The notes under the pieces: generated by a model | Told to the model about the DNA's origin: nothing | Seen by the model: only the letters and a program-made list of their open reading frames with translations | The model's database searches: none | NCBI RefSeq assembly: GCF_016599855.1 | Contig: NZ_CP067041.1 | Span: forward strand, 3,224,001 to 3,288,000 | Source: Bradyrhizobium diazoefficiens | Lineage (GTDB): Bacteria; Pseudomonadota; Alphaproteobacteria; Rhizobiales; Xanthobacteraceae | Direction of reading: 5' to 3' | DNA length: 64,000 bases | Made by a program: the position numbers and the translations under genes | Part shown: positions 18,160 to 27,463 of the stretch, in pieces | Position numbering within the stretch: position 1 is the stretch's first letter | Layout of the letters: each line of letters starts with the position of its first letter

Positions 18160-19754
18160 GCAAGGAGCGCCTTTATCTGTTCGACACCACGTTGCGCGAC
18201 GGCGCGCAGACCAATGGCGTCGACTTCACGCTTGCCGACAAGCAGATCATCGCGGGAATGCTCGACGAGCTCGGCATCGACTATATCGAGGGCGGCTATC
18301 CCGGCGCCAATCCGCTCGACAGCGAATTTTTCGGCAGCAAACCGAAGCTCAACCATGCGCGCTTCACCGCCTTCGGCATGACGCGGCGGGCAGGGCGCTC
18401 GGTCTCCAATGATCCCGGCGTGGCCGGGCTTTTGGAGGCGAAAGCCGACGCGATCTGCTTCGTGGCCAAGTCCTCGGCCTATCAAGTGCGCGTGGCGCTG
18501 GAGACGACGAAAGAGGAGAACCTCGCCTCGATCCGTGACAGCGTCGCGGCGGCGAAAGCGGCCGGCCGTGAAGTCATGCTCGATTGCGAGCACTTTTTCG
18601 ACGGCTACAAGGAAGATGCGAGCTTCGCGCTCGCTTGCGCCAAGGCCGCCTACGAGGCCGGTGCGCGCTGGGTGGTGTTGTGCGACACCAACGGCGGCAC
18701 CATGCCTCACGAGGTCGAGACTGTTGTCGCCGAAGTGACAAAGCACATCCCCGGCGATCATCTCGGCATCCACGCCCATAACGACACCGAGCAGGCGGTG
18801 GCGAATTCGCTCGCGGCAGTGCGTGCCGGCGCGCGGCAGATCCAGGGTACCCTGAACGGCCTCGGCGAGCGCTGCGGCAACGCCAATCTCTGCTCGCTGA
18901 TCCCGACCCTGAAATTGAAGAAGGAATTCGCTGATGCCTTCGAGATCGGAGTCACGGCAGAGAAGCTGGCGACCCTTGTCAAAGTGTCGCGCACGCTCGA
19001 CGACATGCTCAACCGCGTTCCAAACCGGCACGCCGCTTACGTCGGCGAGAGCGCCTTCGTCACCAAGACCGGCATTCACGCCTCCGCCGTGATGAAGGAT
19101 CCTCAGACCTATGAGCACGTGCTGCCGGAGACGGTCGGCAATCACCGCAAGGTGCTGGTGTCCGACCAGGCCGGACGCTCCAACGTCATGGCCGAGCTCG
19201 ACCGTGCCGGCATTCCCTACGAGAAGAGCGATCCCAAGCTGACCCGGCTGGTCGAGGAGTTGAAGGAGCGCGAGGCGCAAGGCTACGCCTATGAATCCGC
19301 CAACGCATCGTTCGATCTGCTGGCGCGCCGCACGCTCGGCAAAGTGCCGCATTATTTCGGGGTCGAGCAATTCGACGTCAATGTCGAGCAGCGCTACAAT
19401 TCGCACGGCGAGCGCGTCACCGTGGCGCTTGCAGTGGTCAAGGTCGACGTCGCCGGCGAGCGCCTGATCTCGGCCGCCGAAGGCAACGGCCCCGTCAACG
19501 CGCTCGACGTTGCCTTGCGCAAGGACCTCGGAAAATACCAGAGATATATCGAGGGCCTGACTCTGATCGACTATCGCGTCCGTATCCTCAATGGCGGCAC
19601 CGGCGCAGTCACGCGCGTGCTGATCGAGAGCGAGGATGAGAACGGCGATCGCTGGACCACGGTCGGCGTGTCCCCGAACATCATCGACGCCTCGTTCCAG
19701 GCGCTGATGGATTCGGTGATCTACAAGCTCGTGAAGTCGGGCGCACCGGCGTAG
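18156..19754 (+). CDS. cimA: (R)-citramalate synthase
   Basis: 532 residues from ATG 18156 (4-bp overlap with the GNAT gene). The N-terminal HMGL-like barrel has LFDTTLRDGAQTNGVDF, with the catalytic Arg and metal-binding Asp, and HAHNDTEQAVANSLAAV, with the metal-binding His pair. The C-terminal 130 residues form a LeuA-type regulatory dimer domain. It condenses pyruvate with acetyl-CoA to citramalate, the threonine-independent entry to isoleucine. The DGAQTNGV wording and length fit CimA better than 2-isopropylmalate synthase. Confidence 0.9.
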   Translation: MSKERLYLFDTTLRDGAQTNGVDFTLADKQIIAGMLDELGIDYIEGGYPGANPLDSEFFGSKPKLNHARFTAFGMTRRAGRSVSNDPGVAGLLEAKADAICFVAKSSAYQVRVALETTKEENLASIRDSVAAAKAAGREVMLDCEHFFDGYKEDASFALACAKAAYEAGARWVVLCDTNGGTMPHEVETVVAEVTKHIPGDHLGIHAHNDTEQAVANSLAAVRAGARQIQGTLNGLGERCGNANLCSLIPTLKLKKEFADAFEIGVTAEKLATLVKVSRTLDDMLNRVPNRHAAYVGESAFVTKTGIHASAVMKDPQTYEHVLPETVGNHRKVLVSDQAGRSNVMAELDRAGIPYEKSDPKLTRLVEELKEREAQGYAYESANASFDLLARRTLGKVPHYFGVEQFDVNVEQRYNSHGERVTVALAVVKVDVAGERLISAAEGNGPVNALDVALRKDLGKYQRYIEGLTLIDYRVRILNGGTGAVTRVLIESEDENGDRWTTVGVSPNIIDASFQALMDSVIYKLVKSGAPA

Positions 19755-19776
19755 GCTGCGGCGGTGCCACAAGCGC

Positions 19777-19864
19777 CGTCATTGCGAGCGTAGCGAAGCA
19801 AATCCAGAATCTCTCCGCGGAGACAGTCTGGATTGCTTCGTCGCAAGTGCTCCTCGCAATGACG
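19777..19864. repeat. dispersed palindromic repeat, family A (copy 1)
   Basis: CGTCATTGCGAG at 19777-19788 pairs with CTCGCAATGACG at 19853-19864. Inner arms (AAGCAAATCCAGA and TCTGGATTGCTT) extend the stem around CTCTCCGCGGAGA. It is an 88-bp long hairpin between cimA and the VOC gene. A second, more decayed copy lies at 35264-35343. It is a REP/RPE-like non-coding element. Confidence 0.85.
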
Positions 19865-19888
19865 TGGGGAGTGGGGAGAGGCCAAGAC

Positions 19889-20266
19889 ATGATCGATCAC
19901 ATCTCCGTCGGCGTCAGCGATCTCGAGCGCGCCGCAAGATTTTACGAGGCCACGCTCGCCGCCCTTGGGCTCACCCGCCTGATCACACGGCCGCGCACAA
20001 TTGGCTTCGGCAAGGCCTATCCCGAATTCTGGATCAATTTGCGCGAGGCCATGCCGCACGTAGCACCGGAGAGCGGCGTGCACATCTGCCTGCGGGCGAA
20101 AACAATAGGCGAGGTTGACGCGTTTCATGCCGCCGCGCTTGCGACCGGCGGCGCATCCGACGGAGCGCCGGGCATCCGCCCGCACGACCGCGTGCGCTAT
20201 TATGCGGCTTTCGTCATCGACCCTGATGGTAACCGGATCGAGGCGGTGACATTTCCGCACTCGTGA
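19889..20266 (+). CDS. VOC-family (glyoxalase-like) protein
   Basis: 125 residues from ATG 19889, preceded by GGGGAGAGG. The single vicinal-oxygen-chelate fold is seen from MIDHISVGVSDLERAARFYEATL at the start to FVIDPDGNRIEAVTF at the end, which holds the usual C-terminal metal-site Glu. Members include glyoxalase I, fosfomycin resistance enzymes and dioxygenases, and the substrate here cannot be assigned. The gene sits behind a repeat hairpin and converges on the LOG-family gene with no gap. Confidence 0.85.
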   Translation: MIDHISVGVSDLERAARFYEATLAALGLTRLITRPRTIGFGKAYPEFWINLREAMPHVAPESGVHICLRAKTIGEVDAFHAAALATGGASDGAPGIRPHDRVRYYAAFVIDPDGNRIEAVTFPHS

Positions 20267-20872
20267 TTAAAGCTTGCGCGCGATCTCCGGAGCGAGCTGC
20301 TTTTCCGCCTCGGCGATCTGGGCCGCCGCCGATTTCAGCTTCGGCAAGATATCCTCGACGCGGTCGGCCTTGAGGATATCGACCGAAAGACCGGCGCGGA
20401 TGAACTCTGTCTGGCGCATGTGCGACAGCAGCGAGAACAGCGGCTCCCAGAAATTGTCGATATTGGCGAGCAGCACAGGCTTGGCGTGACGGCCGAGCTG
20501 CTTCCAGGTCATCTGCTCGACCAGCTCCTCCAGCGTGCCGACACCGCCCGGCAGCGCCACAAAGGCGTCGGAGCGCTCGAACATCAGCCGCTTGCGCTCG
20601 TGCATGTCGGGCGTGACGATCATTTCCTGCACGCGGGTCAGCGCGTTCTCGCGCTTCCGCAGGAATTCGGGAATGATGCCGGTGACGGTGCCGCCGTGAT
20701 CCAGCACGGAGGTTGCGACCGAGCCCATCAGGCCGAGCGAGCCGCCGCCATAGACCAGACGGATCTTGCTTTCGGCGAGTGCCTTGCCGAACGCCTTGGC
20801 GCCTTCGGTGAAGTGGGGATTGGTTCCGGGACCGGAGCCGCAATAGACACAGACGGTTTTGATCGTGCTCAT
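20267..20872 (-). CDS. LOG-family protein (putative cytokinin riboside 5'-monophosphate phosphoribohydrolase)
   Basis: 201 residues from ATG 20872; in-frame starts at 20881 and 20929 would add residues before the conserved TVCVYCGSGPG. The LOG signature is complete: VYGGGSLGLMG, the RKRLMFE helix and the PGGVGTLEE active-site motif (here ALPGGVGTLEELVEQ). Enzymes of this family release free cytokinin bases or hydrolyse other nucleoside monophosphates. In a plant-associated bacterium cytokinin activation is plausible, but many bacterial members act only on AMP. Confidence 0.88.
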   Translation of the reverse strand: MSTIKTVCVYCGSGPGTNPHFTEGAKAFGKALAESKIRLVYGGGSLGLMGSVATSVLDHGGTVTGIIPEFLRKRENALTRVQEMIVTPDMHERKRLMFERSDAFVALPGGVGTLEELVEQMTWKQLGRHAKPVLLANIDNFWEPLFSLLSHMRQTEFIRAGLSVDILKADRVEDILPKLKSAAAQIAEAEKQLAPEIARKL

Positions 20873-21074
20873 TGACACCATGATGCATTGCAGCGAAGGG
20901 GCGTCAAGCCCAATCGGTGATTCGGACATCCTGGAAATCTACCGGTAAATGGCGACAAACAATCGAAGATTCGCCATCTGGCGGGGTGCGTTGGCATGGG
21001 GAAGTCTCTATATGGTGTGCGCAAATCGTTAATCGCAGCGCCACCCGCGTCCGGTGGGCTTTCAGGCTTTCTTG

Positions 21075-23030
21075 ATGGACCAACCTCAATTGCTCGACCC
21101 TTCCGACGTTCCTGCTTCAGCTGCGGGACCGCTGGAGCGGGCCACCCTGATGGGCACGCTGGCGCATCTGTGGCCCTACATCTGGCCCGGCGACCGCGTC
21201 GACCTGAAGATGCGCGTGGTCTGGTCGATGGTGCTGCTGCTTGCCGCCAAACTGATCACGCTGACGGTGCCGTTCAGCTTCAAATGGGCGACGGATGCAC
21301 TGACCGGCGCCAACACCGCGCCGCTCCAGCCTGACAACTGGCAGCTCTGGGTGGTGGCATCGCCCTTGCTGCTGACCGCGAGCTACGGCGTCATGCGCAT
21401 CCTGATGGCGGTGCTGACGCAATGGCGCGATGGCATTTTTGCGCGCGTCGCGATGCATGCGGTGCGCAAGCTCGCCACCATCACCTTCATCCACATGCAC
21501 GAGCTGTCGCTGCGCTTCCATCTCGAGCGCAAGACCGGCGGCCTGACGCGGGTGCTCGAGCGCGGCCGCGAGGGCATCGAGGTCATCGTGCGCATGGTGA
21601 TCCTGCAGCTGATACCGACGATCGTTGAGGTCTCGCTGCTGATGGCCGTGCTGCTCTGCCATTTCGACTGGCGCTACGTGATCGCGACGCTGATCACCGT
21701 CGCGGTCTACATGTACTACACCTACGTCGCGACCGAGTGGCGGATCGGCATCCGCCGCAAGATGAACGATTCCGACACCGAGGCGAACACCAAGGCGATC
21801 GACTCGCTGCTCAACTACGAGACCGTGAAATATTTCAGCGCAGAGGCGCGTGAGGCGGAGCGCTACGACCGCTCGGTTGCGCGCTACGAGGAATCGAGCG
21901 TCCAGGCCTATACATCGCTCGCCGTGCTCAACACCGGACAGGCGGTGATCTTCACGCTGGGCCTGACCGCGACGATGCTGATGTGCGCGATCGGCGTGCG
22001 CAACGGCACCAACACGGTCGGCGATTTCGTGCTGGTCAACGCCATGATGATCCAGCTCTATCAGCCCCTGAATTTCATGGGCATGGTCTATCGCGAGATC
22101 AAGCAGGCGATCATCGACATCGAGAAGATGTTCAACGTGCTGGGACGTGAGGCCGAGATCAAGGACGCACCCGACGCAAAGCCGCTGGTGGTTTCGGCCG
22201 GCACGGTGCGTTTCGAGGACGTGCGCTTTGCCTATGAGCCGACTCGCCCGATCTTGAAAGGCATCAGCTTCGAGGTGCCGGCAGGCAAGACGGTCGCGAT
22301 CGTCGGTCCGTCCGGCGCTGGCAAGTCGACCATCTCGCGCCTGCTGTTCCGTCTCTACGACATCTCCAGCGGCAAGATCCTGATCGACGGGCAGGACATC
22401 CGCGAGGTCGCGCAGGCCAGCTTGCGCGCCTCGATAGGCATGGTGCCGCAGGACACGGTGCTGTTCAACGATACCATCCGCTACAACATCCGCTACGGCC
22501 GCTGGGGCGCCAGCGACGACGAGGTCGAGGACGCCGCGCGCCTCGCACAGATCGACAATTTCATCCGTATGTCGCCGAAGGGCTATGAGACCCAGGTTGG
22601 CGAGCGTGGCCTGAAACTGTCAGGCGGCGAGAAGCAGCGCGTCGCGATCGCGCGCACGGTGCTGAAGGCGCCGCCGATCCTGGTGCTGGACGAGGCGACC
22701 TCGGCGCTCGACACCCACACCGAGCACGAGATCCAGGGCGCGCTCGATCGTGTCGCGAAGAACCGCACCTCGCTGGTGATCGCGCACCGGCTCTCGACCA
22801 TCGTCGGCGCCGACGAGATCATCGTGCTCGACCAGGGCCGTATCGCCGAACGCGGCACCCATGCCAGCCTGCTCGCGCAGGGCGGTCTCTACGCCAGCAT
22901 GTGGAACAGGCAGCGCGAGGCCGAGGCTGCGCGCGAGAAACTGGCCCGGATGGTCGACAACAGCGAGGCGCCCAACCGGGAGCCGCCGTCGGTCGAGGAC
23001 GCCCTCACCACGCAAGCGGCCGCCGAGTGA
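21075..23030 (+). CDS. Atm1-like ABC exporter, fused membrane and ATPase domains
   Basis: 651 residues from ATG 21075. The N-terminal half has six transmembrane helices (about residues 45-330) with the heavy-metal/Atm1-type wording GLTRVLERGREGIE and DSLLNYETVKYFSAE. The C-terminal ATPase has Walker A GPSGAGKST, signature LSGGEKQRVAIART, Walker B LVLDEATSALD and the H-loop IAHRLST. Atm1-type exporters move glutathione-linked or sulfur-containing cargo and metal conjugates. It is followed by psd (84-bp gap) and pssA, a gene order that recurs in related genomes, though no functional link is known. Confidence 0.9.
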   Translation: MDQPQLLDPSDVPASAAGPLERATLMGTLAHLWPYIWPGDRVDLKMRVVWSMVLLLAAKLITLTVPFSFKWATDALTGANTAPLQPDNWQLWVVASPLLLTASYGVMRILMAVLTQWRDGIFARVAMHAVRKLATITFIHMHELSLRFHLERKTGGLTRVLERGREGIEVIVRMVILQLIPTIVEVSLLMAVLLCHFDWRYVIATLITVAVYMYYTYVATEWRIGIRRKMNDSDTEANTKAIDSLLNYETVKYFSAEAREAERYDRSVARYEESSVQAYTSLAVLNTGQAVIFTLGLTATMLMCAIGVRNGTNTVGDFVLVNAMMIQLYQPLNFMGMVYREIKQAIIDIEKMFNVLGREAEIKDAPDAKPLVVSAGTVRFEDVRFAYEPTRPILKGISFEVPAGKTVAIVGPSGAGKSTISRLLFRLYDISSGKILIDGQDIREVAQASLRASIGMVPQDTVLFNDTIRYNIRYGRWGASDDEVEDAARLAQIDNFIRMSPKGYETQVGERGLKLSGGEKQRVAIARTVLKAPPILVLDEATSALDTHTEHEIQGALDRVAKNRTSLVIAHRLSTIVGADEIIVLDQGRIAERGTHASLLAQGGLYASMWNRQREAEAAREKLARMVDNSEAPNREPPSVEDALTTQAAAE

Positions 23031-23114
23031 CCTTGTCTCCGGTCCCAACTCTGGCCTAAACAACCCCGTGCGCGAGACGATCCGCGCCATCAACCCCTTC
23101 AGCGGCAGATAGCG

Positions 23115-23813
23115 ATGTCCATTCTCGATTCGATCCAGCGTCAGATCCCGCCGATCCACAAGGAGGGCTATCCCTTCATCGGCGGCTTTGCGCTGGCAAG
23201 CCTGGTGCTGTTCTGGCTTTGGTCGCCGCTGGGATGGATCGGCACGATCGTGACCGTGTGGTGCGCGCTGTTCTTCCGCGATCCCATGCGTGTGACACCA
23301 GTGCGCGACGGGCTCGTGGTGTCGCCAGCAGATGGCCGCGTCTCCATGATCACCATGGCGCTGCCGCCGGCCGAACTCGGGCTCGGCGACCGGCCGCTGC
23401 CACGCATCTCGGTGTTCATGAGCGTGTTCAACTGCCATGTGAACCGCAGCCCGATCGCGGGCAGAGTGGATCGCATCGCCTATCGGCCCGGCCTGTTCAT
23501 CAATGCCGAGCTCGACAAGGCAAGCGACGACAATGAGCGCAATTCGCTTGTGATCTCGACGCCGCAGGGCCGCGTCGGCGTGATCCAGATCGCCGGCCTC
23601 GTCGCCAAGCGCATCGTCTGCTTCGTTAAGGAAGGGCAGGCGGTCGGCGCCGGCGAGCGGTTCGGGCTGATCCGATTCGGCTCGCGGCTCGACGTATATC
23701 TGCCTGTCGGCACCAAGGCGCTGGTGTCGGAAGGACAGACCGCGATTGCCGGCGAGACGATTTTAGCGGATCTCACCGGAGACGACCCGAGCCGCGCCTA
23801 CCGCGCCAGTTAG
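23115..23813 (+). CDS. psd: phosphatidylserine decarboxylase, short (archaeal) type
   Basis: 232 residues. It is made as a proenzyme and cut at a Gly-Ser pair to form the pyruvoyl cofactor; here the site is in [14 protein letters not shown] near residue 197. Other conserved parts are PADGRVSMI and [13 protein letters not shown] with the catalytic His. It turns phosphatidylserine into phosphatidylethanolamine at the inner membrane. One hydrophobic helix lies near residues 23-52. The next gene, pssA, makes its substrate, so the two form a short pathway. Confidence 0.95.
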   Translation: MSILDSIQRQIPPIHKEGYPFIGGFALASLVLFWLWSPLGWIGTIVTVWCALFFRDPMRVTPVRDGLVVSPADGRVSMITMALPPAELGLGDRPLPRISVFMSVFNCHVNRSPIAGRVDRIAYRPGLFINAELDKASDDNERNSLVISTPQGRVGVIQIAGLVAKRIVCFVKEGQAVGAGERFGLIRFGSRLDVYLPVGTKALVSEGQTAIAGETILADLTGDDPSRAYRAS

Positions 23814-23900
23814 CCAAGAAGCCGCTGTCGGGGGCCTTCCGCCGCAATGGCGGAGGGGAAGACGGTTTGCTATATCTCGCCTGCAGGTGAGGACGAGCCA

Positions 23901-24773
23901 ATGACGCCCTACGACTTCAGAGATCCCGACATTCGCCGCAGGCGCTTCCGCCCGATCCCGGTGCGAATGCTGGTGCCCAACGTCATCACGCTGCTGGCGA
24001 TCTGTGCCGGCCTGACCGCGATTCGGCTGTCGATCGAGGGCCGGATGGCGCTCGCCGTCTACGCCATCGTGTTCGCGGCCGCGCTCGACGGCATCGACGG
24101 GCGCATCGCGCGGCTGATCAAGGGCCAGTCCAAATTCGGCGCCGAGCTCGACAGCCTGGCGGACTTCGTCAATTTCGGCGTGGCGCCCGGCTTGATGCTG
24201 TATTTCTGGCAGTTGCATGAGCTCGGCAATGCCGGCTGGATTGCGGCCATGGTGTTCGCGATCTCCATGTGCCTGCGGCTCGCGCGCTTCAACGCCACGC
24301 TGGACGATCCGAACAAGCCGGCCTTCGCCGCCAATTTCTTCACCGGCATGCCGGCACCGGCTGGCGCGATCACCGTGATGTTGCCGATCTACGCGGCGTT
24401 CCTGGATCTGGGGCGCTGGCCGGCGGCCCTGACGGCCGGCTACACGCTGCTGATTGCCTTCCTGATGGTGTCGCGCCTGCCGGTGTTCTCCGGCAAGAGC
24501 ATGCGCATGCGGGTGCCTCCGGAGCTGGTGTTGCCGGCGTTCGTCGCGGTGATATTCTTCATCGCGCTTCTGATCAGTTATCCGTGGTACGTGCTCTCGA
24601 TCGGCACGGTACTGTATCTGCTCTGCCTGCCGCTCGGCTACAAATCCTACCGCGACCAGGCGCGTGCGACGGAAGCCGCGGCGCCTGCGGGCGGCGAGGT
24701 GCCATCGCCGCCCTCTGCACCGACATTGGCGAACTTGTCGGAGCCGCCACATGACGACCGGCGGCTGCACTGA
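23901..24773 (+). CDS. pssA: CDP-diacylglycerol-serine O-phosphatidyltransferase
   Basis: 290 residues from ATG 23901, with GGTGAGGACGAG upstream; a longer frame from 23847 lacks support. The CDP-alcohol phosphotransferase motif D-G-x2-A-R-x8-G-x3-D-x3-D is complete (DGRIAR, then FGAELDSLAD). About eight transmembrane helices follow. It makes phosphatidylserine for the decarboxylase encoded upstream. The C-terminal 35 residues are Ala/Pro-rich and variable. Confidence 0.94.
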   Translation: MTPYDFRDPDIRRRRFRPIPVRMLVPNVITLLAICAGLTAIRLSIEGRMALAVYAIVFAAALDGIDGRIARLIKGQSKFGAELDSLADFVNFGVAPGLMLYFWQLHELGNAGWIAAMVFAISMCLRLARFNATLDDPNKPAFAANFFTGMPAPAGAITVMLPIYAAFLDLGRWPAALTAGYTLLIAFLMVSRLPVFSGKSMRMRVPPELVLPAFVAVIFFIALLISYPWYVLSIGTVLYLLCLPLGYKSYRDQARATEAAAPAGGEVPSPPSAPTLANLSEPPHDDRRLH

Positions 24774-24895
24774 GCGATCGCGCGCGGATATCTGCCATGA
24801 GAGCGCCTGAGTTGGGTTGAGGCCCGATCTCGGCTATATCGCCCTGTGCCGGCCGCATCGCGCCAACAGCGGCCGCCAATCTGGGAGAGAACGCC

Positions 24896-25615
24896 GTGAC
24901 TGATTCCGCGACCGGGCCGCTGCCCGCTTCCGTCCTCGAAGCGCTGGGCCGCTATGATACGCCGACGATCTGCAATGCCATGGAGATCGTGGCGCCCGAG
25001 CGGCGGCTGATCGGCTACACGACCAAGCCGCTGATCTGCCCGTTCCCCGATCTGCCACCGATGGTCGGCTATGCCCGCACGGTTGCGATCCGCTCGGTGT
25101 TGAAGTCATCGCTTCCCCCGGAAGAGCAGTCGAAGCGCCGCATCGAATATTACGAATATGTCGGCACCGGCTTTGGGCCGCGCATCTCGGTGATCCAGGA
25201 CATCGACGGCCCGGACATCGGCTACGGCGCGTTCTGGGGCGAGGTGCAGAGCAACGTGCACAAGGCCCTGGGCTGCCTCGGCGTCGTCACCGACGGTTCC
25301 ATCCGCGACACGCCGCAATGGGCCCCTGGTTTCCAGGCGCTGGCCGGCTCGATCGGCCCGTCGCATGCCTGGGTGCATGCGGAGAGCTTTGGCGGCCAGG
25401 TGCGCGTCGCCGGCATGACCGTGAAGTCGGATGATCTGATCCATGCCGACCGGCACGGTGCCATCGTGATCCCGCTCGACGTCGCCGCAAAACTGCCCGA
25501 GGCAGCCGAGCTCTGCGGCCGCCGCGAGACGCCGATCCTCGAGATCGCCCGCAGCCCCGACTTCTCGCTGGAGAAGCTCAAGGCCGCGCTGAAGCGCTCG
25601 GCGGAGATTCACTGA
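24896..25615 (+). CDS. RraA-family protein (putative aldolase or lyase)
   Basis: 239 residues from GTG 24896. The family core is TPTICNAMEIV at the start, GCLGVVTDGSIRDTPQ in the middle, with Arg and Asp of the active site, and DLIHADRHGAIVIP. RraA-like proteins include 4-hydroxy-4-methyl-2-oxoglutarate/oxaloacetate lyases, and some only bind RNase E; the family was once mis-called a dimethylmenaquinone methyltransferase. The substrate is unknown. It is followed after 15 bp by an SDR gene, so a small catabolic operon is possible. Confidence 0.85.
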   Translation: MTDSATGPLPASVLEALGRYDTPTICNAMEIVAPERRLIGYTTKPLICPFPDLPPMVGYARTVAIRSVLKSSLPPEEQSKRRIEYYEYVGTGFGPRISVIQDIDGPDIGYGAFWGEVQSNVHKALGCLGVVTDGSIRDTPQWAPGFQALAGSIGPSHAWVHAESFGGQVRVAGMTVKSDDLIHADRHGAIVIPLDVAAKLPEAAELCGRRETPILEIARSPDFSLEKLKAALKRSAEIH

Positions 25616-25630
25616 GCTCGGAGTAACGTC

Positions 25631-26455
25631 ATGCACATGCGCGGGAAGACCGTGCTGATCACGGGCTCGACCGATGGAGTCGGGCGCTATGTTGCAACTC
25701 GCCTTGCCGCCGAAGGCGCGAAGGTCCTGATCCATGGCCGCGACGCCGCGCGCGCGAAAGCGCTGATCGATGAGACCGTGAAGGCCGGCCATGCTGCGCC
25801 GACCTTCTATCAGGCCGATCTGTCGTCGATATCAGGCACGCGCGAGCTTGCTGCAGCCGTGATCCGCGATCACCAGCGCCTCGACGTCTTCGTCAGCAAT
25901 GCCGGCATCGGCTCGCAGAACGACGGGCCGCAAGGGCAGGAGAGCCGCGACGGTTACGAGCTGCGCTTTGCCGTGAACTATCTCTCGGGCTTTCTGCTCG
26001 CCCACCTGCTGCTGCCGTTGCTAAAGGCCGCGGCGCCCTCGCGCATCGTCAATGTCGCTTCGCTCGGCCAGCATCCGATCGATTTCGACGACGTCATGAT
26101 CACGAAGGGCTATAGCGGCTCGCGCGCCTATGCGCAGAGCAAGCTGTCGCAGATCATGTTCACGATCGATCTCGCGGAGGAATTGAAGGGCACCGGTGTT
26201 ACCGTGAACGCGCTGCATCCAGCGACCTACATGAACACCACGATGGTCCGCGCCGGCGGCATCACGCCGATGTCGACCGTCGAACAGGGCGGCGCGGCGA
26301 TCCTGCATCTGGTCGAAGGTGACGACGTCGCCGGCCGAAGTGGCCTGTTCTTCAACGGCATGAACGAGGCGCGCGCCAATCCGCAGGCCTATGATGCCGA
26401 CGCGCGCAGGCGCCTGAGAAGGCTCAGCCTGGAGCTAACAGGACTATCGTCCTGA
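25631..26455 (+). CDS. short-chain dehydrogenase/reductase
   Basis: 274 residues. The Rossmann glycine motif is TGSTDGVGRYVA near residue 11, then SNAGIG, and the catalytic Tyr-Lys pair is YAQSK with the Ser in VNVASLG upstream. The wording resembles retinol-dehydrogenase/WW-oxidoreductase-like SDRs. It uses NAD(P)H, and the substrate cannot be predicted. A 211-bp gap with the motA promoter follows. Confidence 0.9.
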   Translation: MHMRGKTVLITGSTDGVGRYVATRLAAEGAKVLIHGRDAARAKALIDETVKAGHAAPTFYQADLSSISGTRELAAAVIRDHQRLDVFVSNAGIGSQNDGPQGQESRDGYELRFAVNYLSGFLLAHLLLPLLKAAAPSRIVNVASLGQHPIDFDDVMITKGYSGSRAYAQSKLSQIMFTIDLAEELKGTGVTVNALHPATYMNTTMVRAGGITPMSTVEQGGAAILHLVEGDDVAGRSGLFFNGMNEARANPQAYDADARRRLRRLSLELTGLSS

Positions 26456-26666
26456 CCCGCCTTTATGGTTAGCAAAGAGTTGAGATTGATGCCGCAGGAC
26501 GGCAAGGCCGCTGTCGATTCGGCGCACCGCGCCGCTCGGTCGCATCGGCTGAACTTAACCTTTACGCGGCTTTAAGGGCGGCGCTCTAGGGTTCCGATGC
26601 GGTTCGGGGTTGGACCGCGCCACCGTCCAGGACGGCCGGTGAGTGGCGTGCGCGTTGGAGTCTCCC

Positions 26667-27440
26667 ATGGATATCATGACGGGCGTCGGCCTCGTGGCGG
26701 GCATTGTCGTCATTGCGACGATGATGCTGCTGGGTGGCGATCTTCACATGTTCGTCTCCGAGCACGCGATGATCATCATCTTCGGCGGCTCGACCGCCGC
26801 GACCATGATCCGCTTTCCGCTCTCGGCGCTGATGCACGGCCTGCCGCTCGGGGCCAAGTTCGCCTTCACCATGAGCCGCCTGTCGGCCCATGATCTCGTC
26901 GACGAACTCGCCCGCATCGCCGAGATTGCCCGCAAGCAGGGCCCGGTCGGCCTCGAAAAGGTCGAGACCGATGAGCCGTTCCTCGCCAAAGGCATCCGTT
27001 ACGTCGCCGACGGTTACGACCTCGATTTCATCCGCGACAATCTCGAGCGCGACCGCGACAATTTCCTCATGCATCTGGACGAGGGCAGCAAGATCTATCG
27101 CGCCGTCGGCGATTGCGCCCCGGCCTTCGGCATGGTCGGCACGCTGATCGGCATGGTGCAGATGTTCGCGAACATGACCGACCCTTCCAAGCTCGGCCCG
27201 TTCATGGCGACCGCGCTGCTTGCGACTCTCTACGGCGCGCTTGTCGCAAACCTGTTCTGTATCCCGATCGCCGACAAGCTGCATGGCAAGCTGCTCGACG
27301 AAGAGACCAATCGCACGCTGATCATCGACGGCATCTTGATGATCCGCGACTCCAAGAGCCCGACGCTCGTGCGTGAAATGCTGCTGGCCTACCTGCCGGA
27401 GAAGCATCGCCACGGCGAAGGCGAGCCGGTTCCGGCTTGA
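26667..27440 (+). CDS. motA: flagellar motor stator protein MotA
   Basis: 257 residues from ATG 26667; the frame is open from 26643. Four transmembrane helices are seen, two near the N-terminus (about 4-24 and 34-52) and two in the second half (about 150-170 and 183-205), with a charged cytoplasmic loop between that contacts FliG. The motifs GMVGTLIGMVQMF and GPFMATALLATLYGALVANLF, and the C-terminal RDSKSPTLVREMLLAYLP, are those of the PomA/MotP branch. It forms the stator with the MotB-like protein just downstream. Confidence 0.9.
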   Translation: MDIMTGVGLVAGIVVIATMMLLGGDLHMFVSEHAMIIIFGGSTAATMIRFPLSALMHGLPLGAKFAFTMSRLSAHDLVDELARIAEIARKQGPVGLEKVETDEPFLAKGIRYVADGYDLDFIRDNLERDRDNFLMHLDEGSKIYRAVGDCAPAFGMVGTLIGMVQMFANMTDPSKLGPFMATALLATLYGALVANLFCIPIADKLHGKLLDEETNRTLIIDGILMIRDSKSPTLVREMLLAYLPEKHRHGEGEPVPA

Positions 27441-27463
27441 AGCCGGACGCCGGGATCTAGGTC

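Noticed and set aside
18069..19772. 567-codon open frame opposite cimA
   Set aside because: Shadow of the cimA gene, which has full catalytic motifs.
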